Assembly (NCBI GenBank): GCA_004554455.1
Contig: SFMG01000012.1
Coordinates: 1 to 46,617 of the forward strand
Direction of reading: 5' to 3'
Length of the DNA stretch: 46,617 nt
From: Bacteroidales bacterium
GTDB taxonomy: Bacteria; Bacteroidota; Bacteroidia; Bacteroidales; UBA932
Positions within the stretch are counted from its first letter, which is position 1; every line of letters starts with the position of its first letter. Under the pieces are notes generated by a model that was not told the DNA's origin, made no database searches, and was given only the letters and a program-made list of their open reading frames with translations. The position numbers were made by a program, and so were the translations under genes. Positions 15,945 through 25,766 of this stretch are shown one piece after another.

Positions 15945-16874
15945 ATGTCAGAATATCATATACCTGTATTGTTGGATGAAAGCGTCACCGCACTTGTCGG
16001 CGATGCCCTTTCTGGCGTGTACGCCGATGCCACTTTCGGCGGAGGCGGCCATTCCCGCGAAATACTTTCACGCTTGACTCAGGCGGGAAGGCTGCTGGCC
16101 TTTGACCGGGACAGTGACGCGCTCGCGAACAAGCCGGACGACAACCGGCTTGTTCTCATCCACAATAACTTCCGCTTCATCCACAACTATGTGCTGGCGG
16201 AGGGTTACGGAGACGGCATCGACGGCATTCTGGCGGACCTCGGTGTGTCCTCACATCAGTTCGACACGGCGGACAGGGGCTTCTCCTTCCGCTTTGACGC
16301 AGAGCTGGACATGAGGATGAACAAAGAGGGCGGCATCACGGCGGCCGATCTGGTAAACAGTCTGGACGAAGCCGGACTGGCCCGCATACTGAAGGTCTAT
16401 GGTGAGGTGGACGGAGCCGGGAAGATGGCTTCGCTGATTGTCAGGGCCAGGGAGAAGCAGGCCATAAGGAGCACTGGGGAACTGAGCTCCGCCATTGCGC
16501 CTATGCTGCCAAAATTTGCGGAGCACAAAGTTCTCGCGAAGGTGTTCCAGGCCCTGCGCATAGAGGTCAACCAGGAAATGCGCTCCCTGGAAAAGTTCCT
16601 TCAGGGCGCAGTGCTCTCGCTCAAGCCGGGAGGAAGGCTGGTGGTCATCACCTACCACTCCCTCGAGGACAGGATGGTCAAGAACTTCATTCGCAGCGGA
16701 AACGTGGACGGAGTGATGGAGAAGGACCTGTACGGACGCAGCAACGCCCCTCTCGAGGCCGTGAACCGCAAGCCGATACTGCCGCGCGAGGAAGAGATTT
16801 CATCCAACACCAGGGCCAGGAGCGCGAAGCTCAGGGTCGCAGTGAAAAAGGAGGAGACGGCTTATGGAAAATGA
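15945..16874 (+). CDS. rsmH: 16S rRNA (cytosine-1402-N4)-methyltransferase
   Basis: 309 aa. N-terminal HIPVLLDESV, SAM-binding YADATFGGGGHSREIL and ILADLGVSSHQFD are standard RsmH/MraW signatures, and the C-terminal TYHSLEDRMVKNF is also conserved. It methylates C1402 in the P-site region of 16S rRNA. It follows mraZ by 15 bp and overlaps the ftsL start. Confidence 0.97.
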   Translation: MSEYHIPVLLDESVTALVGDALSGVYADATFGGGGHSREILSRLTQAGRLLAFDRDSDALANKPDDNRLVLIHNNFRFIHNYVLAEGYGDGIDGILADLGVSSHQFDTADRGFSFRFDAELDMRMNKEGGITAADLVNSLDEAGLARILKVYGEVDGAGKMASLIVRAREKQAIRSTGELSSAIAPMLPKFAEHKVLAKVFQALRIEVNQEMRSLEKFLQGAVLSLKPGGRLVVITYHSLEDRMVKNFIRSGNVDGVMEKDLYGRSNAPLEAVNRKPILPREEEISSNTRARSAKLRVAVKKEETAYGK

Positions 16875-17217
16875 GAAGAAAACCAGGAAGGGTTTCGGCA
16901 GGCGTCTCATCAGTTTTCTGAAATCGCTCCTGAGGGGAGAGTTGGTCGTGAGACTCAAATTGGACAAGTACATGGCCCACATAGTAGTTGTGGCAATGGC
17001 CTTCGTCGTGATCATGCTTATCCACTGTCTGGTGGAGAACTGCCTGATCAGGAGGGAAAAGGTGAAGGAGGAACTGGAGGAGGCGGAGATGATATGCGCC
17101 CAGAAGAACCTGGAACTGGTAGGCTTGGGACGCATGAGCACGGTAGAGAAGCTGCTGGAGCAGAATGGAGTGGAAGTCGGGAAACCGGAGAAACCGGCCA
17201 TAATGATAGAAAAGTAG
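16864..17217 (+). CDS. ftsL: FtsL-like divisome protein
   Basis: 117 aa, bitopic. A basic cytoplasmic N-terminus (1-37) leads into one membrane helix (about 38-55, MAHIVVVAMAFVVIMLI) and a charged coiled-coil (about 58-85). Sequence similarity in this family is weak; assignment rests on topology and on position between rsmH and ftsI. It overlaps rsmH by 11 bp. FtsL bridges the FtsQ/FtsB layer to FtsWI. Confidence 0.85.
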   Translation: MENEKKTRKGFGRRLISFLKSLLRGELVVRLKLDKYMAHIVVVAMAFVVIMLIHCLVENCLIRREKVKEELEEAEMICAQKNLELVGLGRMSTVEKLLEQNGVEVGKPEKPAIMIEK

Positions 17218-17221
17218 GAAA

Positions 17222-19315
17222 ATGGACAGGACGACCAGAAAGACACACGGAAACAGGACGAGCCGGATGCTGCAGGCAATCCAGCTGCTCTTCCTTGTGA
17301 CTGCCGTTGCCGTGGTGGTCAAGATAGTGATGCTCCAGTTTTTCTACAGGCCGAGCGAAAAGGAAACCGCCTACTACGGAACCCCGGAGAAAGTCGATAC
17401 CCTGTACCCCGTAAGGGGCGCCATATATGACGCCAAAGACAGGCTCATAGCCCTCTCCGTTCCTATGTACAACATATCGATGGACTGCACCGTGCGCAAA
17501 CAGGAGTTCCGGAACGACAAGGTCAGCGAGAGCGAATGGTGCGGCAAGGCATACGCCCTCTCCGAGGGACTTGCCCGCATAGTGGGAGGGGATGCCAGAG
17601 AGTGGTACAGCAGGATAATGACCAAGCGCCAGAAGAACCAGCCCTATCTGAAAATAGCCGATCTGGTGGACTATGACACTATGAAACAGCTGATTGAACT
17701 GCCGCTTTTCAACGAAGGCAAGTTCAAGGGCGGAATACAGATAGAGACCGTGGACACCAGGAAATATCCATACGGTTCACTGGGCCGCAGGGCCATAGGC
17801 GTGGTGGCGAACAACCGCCAGAAGACCCGCATCACCGGATTGGAGGAGAAGTGCAACCGCGAGCTCCACGGTGAGGAAGGCTATGCGAAGATGACATACA
17901 CGGACCGCAAGGGCACTTACGTTCCGGTCAGCGGGTGGAAATCCAAGAAAGCCCGCAACGGCCTGGACGTGAAGAGCACCCTGGATATGGACATACAGGA
18001 CCTGGCGGACAGGTCACTGAGGGACCTGATGGCGGGCAATCCGCACATCACCCACGGCTGCTTCCTGATAATGGACGTGGAAAGCGGAGCCATACGGGCA
18101 ATGGTGAACCTGAAGAAGTCCTCCGACGGCAATATGGGCGAGGTGTACAATTATGCGGTTACCACAGCCAACAACCCCGGTTCCGTCTTCAAGGTGGCGA
18201 CACTGATGGCGGCGCTCGACGAAGGCCTGATAAGTCTCAGCGACAGCATCCCTTGCATGGACGGGCGTTATGTCTATAAGAACATCAAATGTCCTCTGGA
18301 CAAACACGCCACGAAAGACCACTATCCAAGCGGATACATAGGCGTCGAAGAGGGCCTGAAGATATCCTCCAACCACGTCTTCCGCTACATTGGAGGCGAA
18401 TGCTTCGGCAAGAGCAACAGGGAGATACGCAAATATCTGAGCCTGCTCGAGAGCTACAATCTCTTCGCGGACTTCGATTTCGACATCAACGGCCTCGCCA
18501 AATGCTCGGTCAAGGACCCTTGCAGTTCCGGAGAGGCTCTCACCCTGCCTATGATTGCGATGGGCTACGATATGGCAACCACGCCGGTGCACCTGCTCTG
18601 CTTCTACAATGCCATAGCCAATGGCGGAAGGCAGATGAAACCGTATATGATAGATTCCTATATGAGGGAGGGCGAGACGGTCAGGAAGTTCGAGCCGCAG
18701 GTGCTCAACCCTTCGATATGCAAGAAGTCCACCGCAGACAGCCTGACCAGGGCCCTGCGCAAGGTGACGGGCGAAATGGGCGGCACGGGCTACTGGGCCT
18801 TCCGCGGAGCAAAATGCCCTGTGGCCGGAAAAACCGGAACCGCTTTCATTGCCTACAAGAGTGAAAGGACGGGAAAAACGACATTTAGCGACGACAGGAT
18901 ATCGCATTACATACAGGGCAGTTTCGCGGGCTTTTTCCCTGCGGACAATCCCAAGTACAGCGCCATCTGCGTCATTTACACGGACCTCACCTCTGACAAC
19001 ATAGAGGGCAGCAGGTGCGCCAGGGCCGTAAGGGCCGTCGCAGATGCGCTCTGGTCGATGAATCCGGAATGGAACGAAGGGATCAGGGACAAAGGCCGCC
19101 TGCCCAAGGCCCCGCAGATAAGACTCGTAAGCGGAAAGGAGAGTGCCGGACGGGTGCCGGATGTCAAAGGCCTTGGCCTCTCCGACGCAATATATTCCCT
19201 GGAAAGCTGCGGTTACAGCTGCAGCTACGAAGGACACGGCACCGTAGTGTCGCAGGACCCGGCTCCGAACAGCGCACGAAGCAGGGGCAGCAAGGTACAT
19301 CTGCGCCTGAAATGA
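17222..19315 (+). CDS. ftsI: division-specific penicillin-binding protein (transpeptidase) with C-terminal PASTA domain
   Basis: 697 aa. N-terminal membrane anchor (about 18-38), dimerisation/pedestal region (to about 240), then the transpeptidase domain with SVFK (S321, K324), SSN (382-384) and KTGTA (537-541). A single PASTA-like repeat closes the protein (about 638-697: VPDVKGLGLSDAIYSLES). It cross-links septal peptidoglycan with FtsW. The PASTA extension is absent from E. coli FtsI but common in this phylum. The stop overlaps the murE start (ATGA). Confidence 0.95.
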   Translation: MDRTTRKTHGNRTSRMLQAIQLLFLVTAVAVVVKIVMLQFFYRPSEKETAYYGTPEKVDTLYPVRGAIYDAKDRLIALSVPMYNISMDCTVRKQEFRNDKVSESEWCGKAYALSEGLARIVGGDAREWYSRIMTKRQKNQPYLKIADLVDYDTMKQLIELPLFNEGKFKGGIQIETVDTRKYPYGSLGRRAIGVVANNRQKTRITGLEEKCNRELHGEEGYAKMTYTDRKGTYVPVSGWKSKKARNGLDVKSTLDMDIQDLADRSLRDLMAGNPHITHGCFLIMDVESGAIRAMVNLKKSSDGNMGEVYNYAVTTANNPGSVFKVATLMAALDEGLISLSDSIPCMDGRYVYKNIKCPLDKHATKDHYPSGYIGVEEGLKISSNHVFRYIGGECFGKSNREIRKYLSLLESYNLFADFDFDINGLAKCSVKDPCSSGEALTLPMIAMGYDMATTPVHLLCFYNAIANGGRQMKPYMIDSYMREGETVRKFEPQVLNPSICKKSTADSLTRALRKVTGEMGGTGYWAFRGAKCPVAGKTGTAFIAYKSERTGKTTFSDDRISHYIQGSFAGFFPADNPKYSAICVIYTDLTSDNIEGSRCARAVRAVADALWSMNPEWNEGIRDKGRLPKAPQIRLVSGKESAGRVPDVKGLGLSDAIYSLESCGYSCSYEGHGTVVSQDPAPNSARSRGSKVHLRLK

Positions 19316-20739
19316 AAAAAATTGACAGAATGAGACTTGAAGATATAATAAAAGGCAGCACGGCGTCAATCGTGAAGGGGGATCCCCTCTGCGAGATCGC
19401 TTCCATCTGCTCCGATTCCAGGAAAGCGGCTCCCGGCTCGCTGTTCATAGCAGTGAAGGGCTGCGCAGTGGACGGACACGATTTCATAGACTCGGCTCTG
19501 GAGAAGGGTGCCTCGGCGGTGATATCCGCAGACAGACAGGCCCTGGCCGTATGTGCGGCCAACTTCTACGGCAATCCGTCCCGCAAGCTTACCCTCGTGG
19601 GCATCACGGGCACAAACGGCAAGACGACCACCGTGACCCTGCTCTACAGGATGTTCAAGGCATTGGGGCACCGCTGCGGCCTGCTTTCCACCATAGCAAA
19701 CTACGTGGACGACGAGCGCAGCGAGGCGGTGAACACCACCTCTGACCCTATCACGATCAACTCCCTTATGGCCAAGATGGTGGAGAAGGGCTGCAGCCAC
19801 TGCTTCATGGAGGTCAGCTCCATAGGGATAGAGCAGGAGAGAACGGCCGCCCTGGACTTCAACGTGGGCATTTTCTCAAACCTCACGCACGACCATCTGG
19901 ATTACCACAAGAGCTTCGCCGAATACCTGCGCTGCAAGAAGTTGTTCTTCGACCGCCTGCCTCAGGACGCCTGGGCAATCATAAATATGGACGACCGCAA
20001 CGGCCGCGTAATGGTGCAGAACTGCAAGGCCAGAGTGGTCAGCTACTCCTGCAAGGGCGTCGCCGACCACAAGTGCAGGGTGCTGGAGCAGAGTTTCGAC
20101 GGAATGCTCCTCAACATCGACGGCAAAGAGATATGGGTAAGGCTGATAGGAGAACACAATGCCTACAACCTGCTGGCAATATACACCACGGCCGTGGTGC
20201 TCGGCACCGAGCCATCCTCCGCCCTGCTGGCCCTCAGCACCCTGGAAGCGGCTCCCGGCCGTCTGGAAAACCTGAGGGGACCGAGGGATATCTCGGCAAT
20301 CATAGATTATGCCCACACCCCTGATGCACTGGAGAACGTGCTGAAGACGCTCAAGGCCATAGCCCCGTCGAGAGAGCTCTGCTGTCTCTTCGGCTGCGGA
20401 GGTGACAGGGACAGGAGCAAGCGTCCGGAAATGGGAGCTATAGCCGCGAAATATGCCGACAGGATAGTGCTCACCTCGGACAACAGCCGCAGCGAGAACA
20501 GCGCTGACATCATAGCGGAAATCAAGGCCGGGATGGACAGCGAAGCCCTGGGCAAGTGCATCTGCATAGAAGACAGGAAAGAAGCTATACGGATGGCGCT
20601 GATGACGGCCAGGGACGGATCCACAGTACTGCTGGCAGGCAAGGGCCACGAAAACTACCAGATTATCGGAAACGAGAAGAAGCACTTCGACGAGAAGGAG
20701 ATAGTGCTGGAGACCTTCAAGTGGATGGACAGAAACTGA
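19312..20739 (+). CDS. murE: UDP-MurNAc-L-Ala-D-Glu:diamino acid ligase
   Basis: 475 aa from the ATG that overlaps the ftsI stop; an open extension further upstream lies inside ftsI and is not used. The P-loop is GITGTNGKTTT, followed by SSIGIEQERT and THDHLDYHKSF. It adds the third amino acid of the stem peptide. The specificity loop reads DNSR (390-393), where meso-DAP enzymes usually have DNPR; the arginine that contacts the DAP carboxylate is retained, so meso-DAP is the likely substrate. A second ATG 18 bp downstream is a possible start. Confidence 0.95.
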   Translation: MKKIDRMRLEDIIKGSTASIVKGDPLCEIASICSDSRKAAPGSLFIAVKGCAVDGHDFIDSALEKGASAVISADRQALAVCAANFYGNPSRKLTLVGITGTNGKTTTVTLLYRMFKALGHRCGLLSTIANYVDDERSEAVNTTSDPITINSLMAKMVEKGCSHCFMEVSSIGIEQERTAALDFNVGIFSNLTHDHLDYHKSFAEYLRCKKLFFDRLPQDAWAIINMDDRNGRVMVQNCKARVVSYSCKGVADHKCRVLEQSFDGMLLNIDGKEIWVRLIGEHNAYNLLAIYTTAVVLGTEPSSALLALSTLEAAPGRLENLRGPRDISAIIDYAHTPDALENVLKTLKAIAPSRELCCLFGCGGDRDRSKRPEMGAIAAKYADRIVLTSDNSRSENSADIIAEIKAGMDSEALGKCICIEDRKEAIRMALMTARDGSTVLLAGKGHENYQIIGNEKKHFDEKEIVLETFKWMDRN

Positions 20740-20754
20740 AAACAGAAAGACAAA

Positions 20755-21954
20755 ATGATATATCATCTTTTCAAACTATTCGAATCGCTCGGCTGGAACC
20801 TGCCGGGAGGAGGACTTATGAACTACATCTCCTTCAGGGCGATGATGTCCAGCATTACAGCCCTGCTGGTGGCACTGGTGGCGGGCAAGAAGATCATAGC
20901 CTGGCTTCAGAAGAAACAGATAGGCGAGACCATCAGGGACCTGGGCCTCGAAGGCCAGATGGCCAAGAAGGGCACCCCGACAATGGGAGGCATAATCATA
21001 ATACTCTCCATACTGGCCGGAACCCTGCTCTTCTGCCGTCTGGACAACATCTACACCATACTCCTGACAGTTACCGCCCTGTGGCTCGGAGGCTTGGGCT
21101 TTGCCGATGATTACATCAAGGTCTTCAAGCACAACAAGGAGGGGCTGAGCGAGAAAGCCAAACTGCTGGGACAGTTCGTCCTCGCGCTGGGCATAGGCCT
21201 CGCAATATGCTTCGTGCCGCAGTTCTGGGGCGGTGAGACCAAGGAAATCGTGACCACCATTCCTTTCGTCAAGGCACACGAGTTCAATTACGCCTGGCTC
21301 ATACCTTTCAAGGGCCAGTTCGGAATGTACTGCACCTGGGTGCTCTACGTGCTGGTAATCATTTTCGTGATCCTGGCCTGCTCCAACGGCACTAACCTCA
21401 CCGACGGACTGGACGGCCTTGCCGCCGGCACCTCGGCCATAGTAGGAATAGTGATCGGCATATTCGGCTGGCTCTCCAGCAGCACGGTCAACTCGGACTA
21501 TCTGAACATAATGTACCTGCCGGGCAGCGGCGAGGTGGCTGTGTTCATGGCGGCCTTCGCGGGTGCCCTGCTGGGCTTCCTCTGGTACAACTGCTACCCT
21601 GCCCAGGTGTTCATGGGTGACACCGGCAGCCTCGCGCTGGGCGGCATCATAGGCGTGGCGGCAATGCTCACGCGCAAGGAGCTGCTGCTGCCTATACTCT
21701 GCGGCATTTTCCTCGTGGAGTCGCTCTCGGTGCTGATGCAGAGGGGCTATTTCAAATACACAAAGAAAAGATACGGCGAAGGAAAGCGCATATTCCGTAT
21801 GTCGCCGTTGCACCATCACTTCCAGAAAGAAGGCATCCCCGCCATCATACAGACTCCTGCCAAGGCAATGCCGGAGTCCAAGATAGTCGGCCGTTTCTGG
21901 ATAGTGGGAATAATACTCGCAGTCGCCACGCTGGCGCTGCTGAAACTGAGATAA
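20755..21954 (+). CDS. mraY: phospho-N-acetylmuramoyl-pentapeptide-transferase (lipid I synthase)
   Basis: 399 aa, about ten membrane helices. Conserved motifs are KKGTPTMGG, FADDYIKV, NLTDGLDGLAAG and the histidine segment SPLHHHFQKEG. It is longer than E. coli MraY because of an insertion around residues 155-185, as in other Bacteroidetes. It transfers phospho-MurNAc-pentapeptide to undecaprenyl phosphate at the inner membrane. No murF lies between murE and mraY. Confidence 0.97.
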   Translation: MIYHLFKLFESLGWNLPGGGLMNYISFRAMMSSITALLVALVAGKKIIAWLQKKQIGETIRDLGLEGQMAKKGTPTMGGIIIILSILAGTLLFCRLDNIYTILLTVTALWLGGLGFADDYIKVFKHNKEGLSEKAKLLGQFVLALGIGLAICFVPQFWGGETKEIVTTIPFVKAHEFNYAWLIPFKGQFGMYCTWVLYVLVIIFVILACSNGTNLTDGLDGLAAGTSAIVGIVIGIFGWLSSSTVNSDYLNIMYLPGSGEVAVFMAAFAGALLGFLWYNCYPAQVFMGDTGSLALGGIIGVAAMLTRKELLLPILCGIFLVESLSVLMQRGYFKYTKKRYGEGKRIFRMSPLHHHFQKEGIPAIIQTPAKAMPESKIVGRFWIVGIILAVATLALLKLR

Positions 21955-21964
21955 AAGAAGAAAG

Positions 21965-23305
21965 ATGTCAAGGATTGTAGTACTTGGAGGCGGAGAAAGC
22001 GGCGTCGGTTCCGCAGTGCTCGCCAAAGTGAAAGGTTTCGACGTATTCCTCTCGGATATGGGGAATATTGCCGACAAATATGTGCAGGTTCTCAAGGATT
22101 GGGACATAGCCTTCGAAAGCGGGGGCCACAGCGAGGAGCTGATACTCAATGCAGACGAGATCGTCAAGAGTCCCGGCATCCCTTGCGACGCGCCTATGGT
22201 ACGCAAATGCGAGGATCGCGGCATACATATCATATCCGAAATAGAATTTGCCGGCCGCTACGACAGTGCGAAGAAGATATGCATCACGGGCAGCAACGGC
22301 AAGACGACCACGACCTCGCTCATATATTACCTGATGCAGAATGCCGGCCTCGACGTCGGACTCGGAGGCAACATAGGCAAGAGCTACGCCTACCAGGTGG
22401 CCACCGAAAAGCACGACTATTACGTGCTGGAACTGAGCAGTTTCCAGCTCGACAACGTATATGACTTCAAGGCCGACATAGCCATCATCACCAACATCAC
22501 CCCGGACCACCTGGACCGCTACGACCACAAGATGGAGAACTATGTGAAGGCGAAGTTCCGCATTACGCGCAATATGAACGAGGAGGACTGCTTCATATTC
22601 TGCTCTGATGACGAGATTACCATAGGCCAGCTGGACGAGATACTGATCAAGGCCCGCAAGCTGCCGTTCACCCAGAAGGGAAAGGTCGAGCAGGGCGCAT
22701 ACGTCGAGGACGACCGCATGATAGTCAAAGTCGGAGAGGACGAATGCGACATGTTCCTCAACGAACTGGCTCTCGGCGGCAGGCACAATGTATATAACTC
22801 TATGGCGGCGGCCATTGCCGGCAAGGTGATGGACATAGACAACGACACCATACGCCAGAGTCTCTCGAGCTTCCAGGCCGTAGAGCACCGACTGGAGAAA
22901 GTGCTGAGCATCAAGGATGTACTCTACATCAACGACTCCAAGGCCACCAATGTGGACGCAGCCTGGTACGCTCTCGAGTGCCAGACCAGGCCGGTGGTGT
23001 GGATAGTCGGAGGCAAGGACAAGGGCAACGACTACAGCGTGATGAAGGAGCTTGTGAAGCAGAAGGTCAAGGCGATAGTCTGCCTGGGCGTGGACAACCG
23101 CAAGATACACGAGGCCTTCGAGGACATAGTCGGCAGCGACAGGATTGCGGACAGCCTTTCGGCGGAGGAGTGCGTGAAGAAGTGCAGCGAATTCGCAGAG
23201 CCGGGAGACGTAGTGCTGCTCTCGCCTTGCTGCGCCAGCTTCGACCTCTTCAAGAGCTACGAAGACAGGGGCCGTCAGTTCAAGGAGGCGGTAAGGAATC
23301 TTTAA
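21965..23305 (+). CDS. murD: UDP-MurNAc-L-alanine:D-glutamate ligase
   Basis: 446 aa. The N-terminal Rossmann-like GGGESGVGSAVLA binds the uridine nucleotide, the P-loop ITGSNGKTTTTS binds ATP, and the conserved ITPDHLDRYDH and VEHRLEKV segments follow. Full length. It adds D-Glu to UDP-MurNAc-Ala. 10 bp after mraY. Confidence 0.97.
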   Translation: MSRIVVLGGGESGVGSAVLAKVKGFDVFLSDMGNIADKYVQVLKDWDIAFESGGHSEELILNADEIVKSPGIPCDAPMVRKCEDRGIHIISEIEFAGRYDSAKKICITGSNGKTTTTSLIYYLMQNAGLDVGLGGNIGKSYAYQVATEKHDYYVLELSSFQLDNVYDFKADIAIITNITPDHLDRYDHKMENYVKAKFRITRNMNEEDCFIFCSDDEITIGQLDEILIKARKLPFTQKGKVEQGAYVEDDRMIVKVGEDECDMFLNELALGGRHNVYNSMAAAIAGKVMDIDNDTIRQSLSSFQAVEHRLEKVLSIKDVLYINDSKATNVDAAWYALECQTRPVVWIVGGKDKGNDYSVMKELVKQKVKAIVCLGVDNRKIHEAFEDIVGSDRIADSLSAEECVKKCSEFAEPGDVVLLSPCCASFDLFKSYEDRGRQFKEAVRNL

Positions 23306-23320
23306 TATATATAAAGGAAT

Positions 23321-24673
23321 ATGGACAAAACGCCGGAAAAGAAAGGCTTCAGCGACCTGATGTCTAACATCCAGGGTGACAAGGTACTGTGGATCATAGT
23401 GATAATGCTGTACATTGTCTCCCTGCTGGCCATTTTCTCTTCGACTTCCCTCGCGCCTGACGTGGTCAAGGGGAAGGCGACCCGCGTGGACATATTCCTG
23501 GAGCATCTCCTGATTCTGGGGCTCGGCTTTGTGATAATGTTCATCTGCTACAAGGTCAAGACCCTGCGCATCTTCCGCTATTTCGGAATGACCTGCTTCT
23601 GGATAAGTCTGATCCTGCTGGTGCTGCTGACCGCAAGGGTGGATCTGGGTCCCCTGCTCAAGGCACAGTACATCAACAAGGCCTGGAGGACTCTTTCGAT
23701 ATTCGGCTTTCAGGTGCACGTTTTCGAGGTGGTGAAGATACTGATGGTGCTCTACCTGGCCTGGGCGGTGAATGCCTGGACCACAAAGAGTTTCCCTCTG
23801 ATGAACCTGCTCTACCGGAAGAAAGGATGGAAAGTGCTCAACAATGAATGGTTCCTCGGATTCGTATTCATTTTCCTGCCAATAATAATCTGTTCGGTAC
23901 TCATCCTCAGGGGCAGTGTCTCCTCGATGCTCTTCATCACTATGATAATGTTCCTTACCATAATCATAGGCGGCTTCAGTCTGAAGCAGACGAGTGTATA
24001 TCTGCTCTGTACCGCGATGATGATAGCCGGGCTCTATGGTCTGTGGAAGGTGACCGACTGGGAGTGGATGCAGGTCTTCCGCTTCAAGACCGCCGAAAAC
24101 CGTATCGCGGACTTCTTCAACGGGGACAAGGAGCTGAGTTTCGACGAGGCGATCGAAAAGCTCGGCAGAAACACCAGGGAAGGTCAGGAATACATCGACG
24201 ACCACCGTCAGGAAATAGGCTCGAAGATAGCTATACACGAGGGCGGGATCATAGGGAAATTGCCCGGGAACAGCACCCAGAAGTACAAGGTGCCACTGAT
24301 TTTCGGAGACTATATGTACAGTTTCATAGTCGAGGAATACGGACTGGTGGGAGGAGTGTTCATAATGATACTGTTCCTGAGCCTGCTGGCCAGGGGTGTG
24401 ATGATTACGAAAAACTGCGACAACATCTTCGCCCGCACTGCTGTCGGCGGACTTACCCTGACAATCAGCGGACAGGCGATGATGCACATAGCCATAAACG
24501 TGGGGCTGTTGCCAATGACCGGACAGACCCTGCCTATGATAAGCGACGGAAAAAGTTCGCTGCTGATGTTCTGCTTTGCCTTCGGCATACTGCTTTCCAT
24601 CAGCAAAATGGTGAAGAAAAAACTTGAAAGTGAGGATAAAAGGATATGCAATACCGAAAACTCAGAGTCATAA
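23321..24673 (+). CDS. ftsW: SEDS glycosyltransferase FtsW
   Basis: 450 aa, ten predicted membrane helices. An unusually hydrophilic loop (about 250-310, with ENRIADFFNGDKEL) separates the halves and is followed by the conserved IFGDYMYSFIVEEYGLVGG segment. It polymerises lipid II into glycan strands at the septum with FtsI. The leader is AT-rich (AATATATATAAAGG). The reading frame overlaps murG by 28 bp. Confidence 0.95.
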   Translation: MDKTPEKKGFSDLMSNIQGDKVLWIIVIMLYIVSLLAIFSSTSLAPDVVKGKATRVDIFLEHLLILGLGFVIMFICYKVKTLRIFRYFGMTCFWISLILLVLLTARVDLGPLLKAQYINKAWRTLSIFGFQVHVFEVVKILMVLYLAWAVNAWTTKSFPLMNLLYRKKGWKVLNNEWFLGFVFIFLPIIICSVLILRGSVSSMLFITMIMFLTIIIGGFSLKQTSVYLLCTAMMIAGLYGLWKVTDWEWMQVFRFKTAENRIADFFNGDKELSFDEAIEKLGRNTREGQEYIDDHRQEIGSKIAIHEGGIIGKLPGNSTQKYKVPLIFGDYMYSFIVEEYGLVGGVFIMILFLSLLARGVMITKNCDNIFARTAVGGLTLTISGQAMMHIAINVGLLPMTGQTLPMISDGKSSLLMFCFAFGILLSISKMVKKKLESEDKRICNTENSES

Positions 24674-25764
24674 TCAGCGGAGGCGGCACGGGAGGTCACA
24701 TCTTCCCTGCCCTTTCCATAGCCGGCTGTCTGAAATCCCTCAACCCAGAGACTGAGATTCTCTTCGTCGGAGCCAAGGGCAGGATGGAGATGGAAAAAGT
24801 GCCCGCTGCAGGTTACAAGATAGTGGGGCTGGAGATAAGCGGTCTTCGCCGCAGTCTCTCCCTGGAAAACCTCAAGCTGCCCTTCAGACTGCTCAGCAGC
24901 ATCAGGAAGGCAAAGCGGCTGATCCGGGAATTCCGGCCGGACATTGCCATTGGCGTGGGCGGCTATGCCAGCGCCCCTCTGCTCAGGGCGGCCCAGTCTC
25001 TCGGAGTGCCGACGCTGATCCAGGAGCAGAACGGATTCGCCGGGCTGGCAAACAAAATGCTCGCCCGCAAGGCCGGACGCATCTGCGTTGCCTACGAAGG
25101 AATGGAACGTTTCTTCCCTGCCGACCGCATAGTCCTGACCGGCAACCCCATACGCAGCGAGATTGTACCGGCCGACGGGAAGATGAGGGAAGAGGCCCTG
25201 AATTTCTACGGGCTGGACAGCTCAAGGCGCCAGCTGCTCATCGTGGGCGGAAGTCTGGGCAGCCGCACCCTCAACCAGGCAATGCAGAAGTGGATATCCG
25301 AAGGATGCCCTGGCGGGGAAAACGTGGAGATAATGTGGCAGTGCGGCAAGTACTACAAGCAGGAAACCGACAGCTTCATGCAGGGACGCGAACTCCCGCA
25401 CATACATTACAGCGACTTCATCGCACGGATGGACCTCGCCTACGCCGCCGCGGACGTGGTGGTGTCCCGCTCCGGCGCCAGCTCCATATCGGAACTCTGC
25501 GCCGCACACAAGGCCTGCATATTCGTGCCTTCGCCAAATGTCACGGAGGATCATCAGACGCACAACGCCATGGCCCTGGTACGCAAGGACGCGGCAATAC
25601 TGATAGCTGACGGCGAAGCCGGAGAAAAGATGATGAAGGAAGCCTGCGCCCTGCTTGCGGACGGGGAAAGACGCAAGACGATGGAAAAGAACATAGCCCT
25701 GCTGGAACGCAGGGATGCCGCCCGCGCTATAGCGGACGAAGTTTACTCATTACTGGAGAAATAG
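24646..25764 (+). CDS. murG: UDP-GlcNAc:lipid I GlcNAc transferase
   Basis: 372 aa. The N-terminal ISGGGTGGHIFPALSIA binds lipid I, GVGGYASAPL and LIQEQNGFAGLANK follow, and the C-terminal nucleotide-sugar region has SRSGASSISELCAA and VPSPNVTEDHQTHNA. It makes lipid II. The ATG lies inside the end of ftsW, consistent with translational coupling. Confidence 0.97.
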   Translation: MQYRKLRVIISGGGTGGHIFPALSIAGCLKSLNPETEILFVGAKGRMEMEKVPAAGYKIVGLEISGLRRSLSLENLKLPFRLLSSIRKAKRLIREFRPDIAIGVGGYASAPLLRAAQSLGVPTLIQEQNGFAGLANKMLARKAGRICVAYEGMERFFPADRIVLTGNPIRSEIVPADGKMREEALNFYGLDSSRRQLLIVGGSLGSRTLNQAMQKWISEGCPGGENVEIMWQCGKYYKQETDSFMQGRELPHIHYSDFIARMDLAYAAADVVVSRSGASSISELCAAHKACIFVPSPNVTEDHQTHNAMALVRKDAAILIADGEAGEKMMKEACALLADGERRKTMEKNIALLERRDAARAIADEVYSLLEK

Positions 25765-25766
25765 AG

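Noticed and set aside
19015..19311. Upstream extension of MurE
   Set aside because: It lies in another frame of ftsI; the ATGA overlap start fits the family length.
21968..24487. 839-codon open frame on the minus strand
   Set aside because: It is antisense to murD and ftsW, both clearly real, has no recognisable domain and results from the GC-rich codon use.
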